64,000 bases of DNA from assembly GCA_033283165.1 (NCBI GenBank), contig JAWMQL010000003.1:372001-436000 (forward strand), written 5' to 3'. This document shows, one piece after another, positions 63,264 to 64,000 of this stretch (position 1 is the first letter of the stretch; each line of letters starts with the position of its first letter). The translations under genes were made by a program, and so were the position numbers. The stretch comes from JAWMQL01 sp033283165 (GTDB lineage: Bacteria; Pseudomonadota; Gammaproteobacteria; Pseudomonadales; Halieaceae). Under the pieces are notes generated by a model. That model saw nothing but the letters and a program-made list of their open reading frames with translations. It ran no database searches and was not told the DNA's origin.

Positions 63264-63384
63264 TACCAGGGGTGCGCGTTACTCTTCGCTACGCTCCTCG
63301 CCCTTCGGGTCGCCGCGAGCGGCGCTCCCTTCACCAGCTTCGCTGGCTACGGGTCAGCCACTCGGCCAGCTCTCCGTAGGTTGT
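63264..63384 (-). pseudogene. Half tRNA-Ser gene with a 76-base insert
   Basis: 63354-63384 repeats the first 22 bases of tRNA-Ser and its flank exactly (as 63187-63217, 31 bases). 63264-63277 repeats the anticodon-arm start (CAGGGGTGCGC region, one mismatch). Between them sits a GC-rich 76-base insert (63278-63353) with three small hairpins: CCAGC-TTC-GCTGG, CGCCG-CGAG-CGGCG and CCC-TTC-GGG. The 3' half of the tRNA is missing, so it is not a functional tRNA. A further inverted repeat (GTAAACTTT / AAAGTTTAC, 63234-63266) lies between the half gene and the intact tRNA. Confidence 0.8.
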
Positions 63385-63493
63385 TCGCGCAGGGCAGATT
63401 CCGCCCCTCGCGAGAGCGCGGCATGATACCACAACGGGGGGAAATTCAAAGGGTTACGGAGGGATTACGATCAGCAGCAGCAGCCGCAGTTCA

Positions 63494-63685
63494 CTACTCC
63501 TTTTTGGGCGAGCTTTCGCCGTCACCATCGTGCAGCCTGTTATAGATTTCTTCGCGATGCACGGCCACGTCGCGCGGGGCATTGACACCAATCCGTACCT
63601 GGTTGCCTTTTACGCCCAGCACTGTCACGGTGATCTCCTCGCCAACCATCAGGGATTCTCCAACCCTGCGGGTCAATATCAGCAT
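63494..63685 (-). CDS. csrA: Carbon storage regulator CsrA
   Basis: A 63-residue CsrA: LILTRRVGESLMVGEEI at the N-terminus, VTVLGVKGNQVRIGVNAPRD and VHREEIYNRLH, the complete RNA-binding dimer with L4, R6 and R44 type residues. AGAAGGAA precedes the start. It binds GGA motifs in mRNA leaders to control translation. The C-terminal tail (DGDGESSPKKE) is short and acidic/basic. Order lysC - csrA - tRNA-Ser is the classical arrangement. Confidence 0.97.
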   Translation of the reverse strand: MLILTRRVGESLMVGEEITVTVLGVKGNQVRIGVNAPRDVAVHREEIYNRLHDGDGESSPKKE

Positions 63686-63789
63686 TTCCTTCTACCTATC
63701 GACTCCGGATTATTATTTGTAGTTCAGATCGGGGGAATTGTAAAACCGGCAAACCTGAAGTTTTGTTTTGGGTCTGTCGATGCTGCTGG

Positions 63790-63836
63790 TTCCCGGCTTT
63801 CGCCGGGATGACGAGGGTGCGCGGGATGACGAAGGG
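63790..63836. repeat. REP-like palindromic repeat between csrA and lysC
   Basis: TCCCGGC-TTTC-GCCGGGA (63791-63808) followed by TGACGAGG, then GCGGGATGACGAAGG: two partial units of the common GGGATGACG-type intergenic palindrome. No gene in 63686-63852. Confidence 0.65.
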
Positions 63837-63852
63837 AGGAGGGGGCGTCGCC

Positions 63853-64000
63853 TCAGGCGGCGCCCTCTTCCACCGGTTCGGCGTCCAGGCCGAAGGACGA
63901 GTGCAGGGCGCGCACTGCCAGTTCCAGGAACTTCTCCTCGATAATCACCGAGATCTTGATCTCTGAAGTGGTGATCATCTGGATGTTGATATTCATGTCG
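63853..64000 (-). CDS. lysC: Aspartate kinase, C-terminal end (partial; 5' part beyond window)
   Basis: The minus strand ends with NINIQMITTSEIKISVIIEE, then KFLELAVRALHSSFGLD and a short acidic tail EPVEEGAA before the stop. This is the second ACT regulatory domain of aspartokinase, which phosphorylates aspartate for lysine, threonine and methionine synthesis and is feedback-inhibited through these ACT domains. The catalytic part lies outside the window. The csrA gene follows about 168 bases downstream. Confidence 0.93.
   Translation of the reverse strand, partial: DMNINIQMITTSEIKISVIIEEKFLELAVRALHSSFGLDAEPVEEGAA

Noticed and set aside
63278..63353. Hairpins near tRNA-Ser considered as a CRISPR-like or attC array
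   Set aside because: The units differ in sequence and are not spaced repeats, so neither array type fits.

Overview
The window is chromosomal DNA of a Gram-negative gammaproteobacterium. The lysC - csrA - tRNA-Ser order at the right edge is typical of that class. The many TonB-dependent receptors, TPR-sulfotransferases, acyl-CoA catabolic enzymes and periplasmic lipoproteins suggest a marine heterotroph of the Halieaceae/Cellvibrionales type; that placement is inference from gene content. No phage, CRISPR array or rRNA operon was seen.

Left part (1-31 kb). Positions 1-8.2 kb hold a beta-oxidation-like set (partial SDR dehydrogenase, MaoC hydratase, thiolase, nitronate monooxygenase), an AraC-type regulator, a class IV aminotransferase and a TonB-dependent receptor (TBDR). 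Positions 8.3-24.8 kb form a near mirror-image module. Two outward-reading TBDR + TPR-sulfotransferase pairs bracket four YtcJ-like amidohydrolases, three of them tandem lipoproteins with nearly identical 3' halves. A working model is outer-membrane import, periplasmic hydrolysis and sulfation around one substrate class. A beta-helix surface protein, a phosphoethanolamine transferase and an Omp85-type barrel follow.

Middle part (31-47.7 kb). After a decayed acyl-CoA dehydrogenase come a ribbon-helix-helix/Cys4 protein with an alpha/beta hydrolase, CorA, HdeD-like and MarC-like membrane proteins, a Rieske ring-hydroxylating dioxygenase (alpha and beta subunits) divergent from a TetR regulator, a reductive-dehalogenase-like iron-sulfur protein, a CapA-type phosphatase, two MDR oxidoreductases with a LysR regulator, cytochrome b561 and a HigBA toxin-antitoxin pair.

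Right part (47.7-64 kb). A decayed IS91-type transposase is followed by a secreted receiver-like protein with an outer-membrane barrel, a Ser/Thr kinase with TPRs, a di-haem oxidoreductase, a secreted protein of unknown function and an ECF-type sigma factor. Next are a ferritin-like protein, DCC, methyltransferase and MOSC proteins, DUF1214 proteins and an intact DDE insertion sequence beside tRNA-Ser, then csrA and the end of lysC.

The most distinctive property is the number of gene fragments: an amidohydrolase relic, a three-part mosaic joined at short microhomologies, an aminotransferase/cytochrome b561 chimera, relics of three transposase types, an acyl-CoA dehydrogenase relic, a DUF1214 tail and a half tRNA-Ser carrying a 76-base insert. 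Together they point to repeated small, microhomology-based rearrangements.
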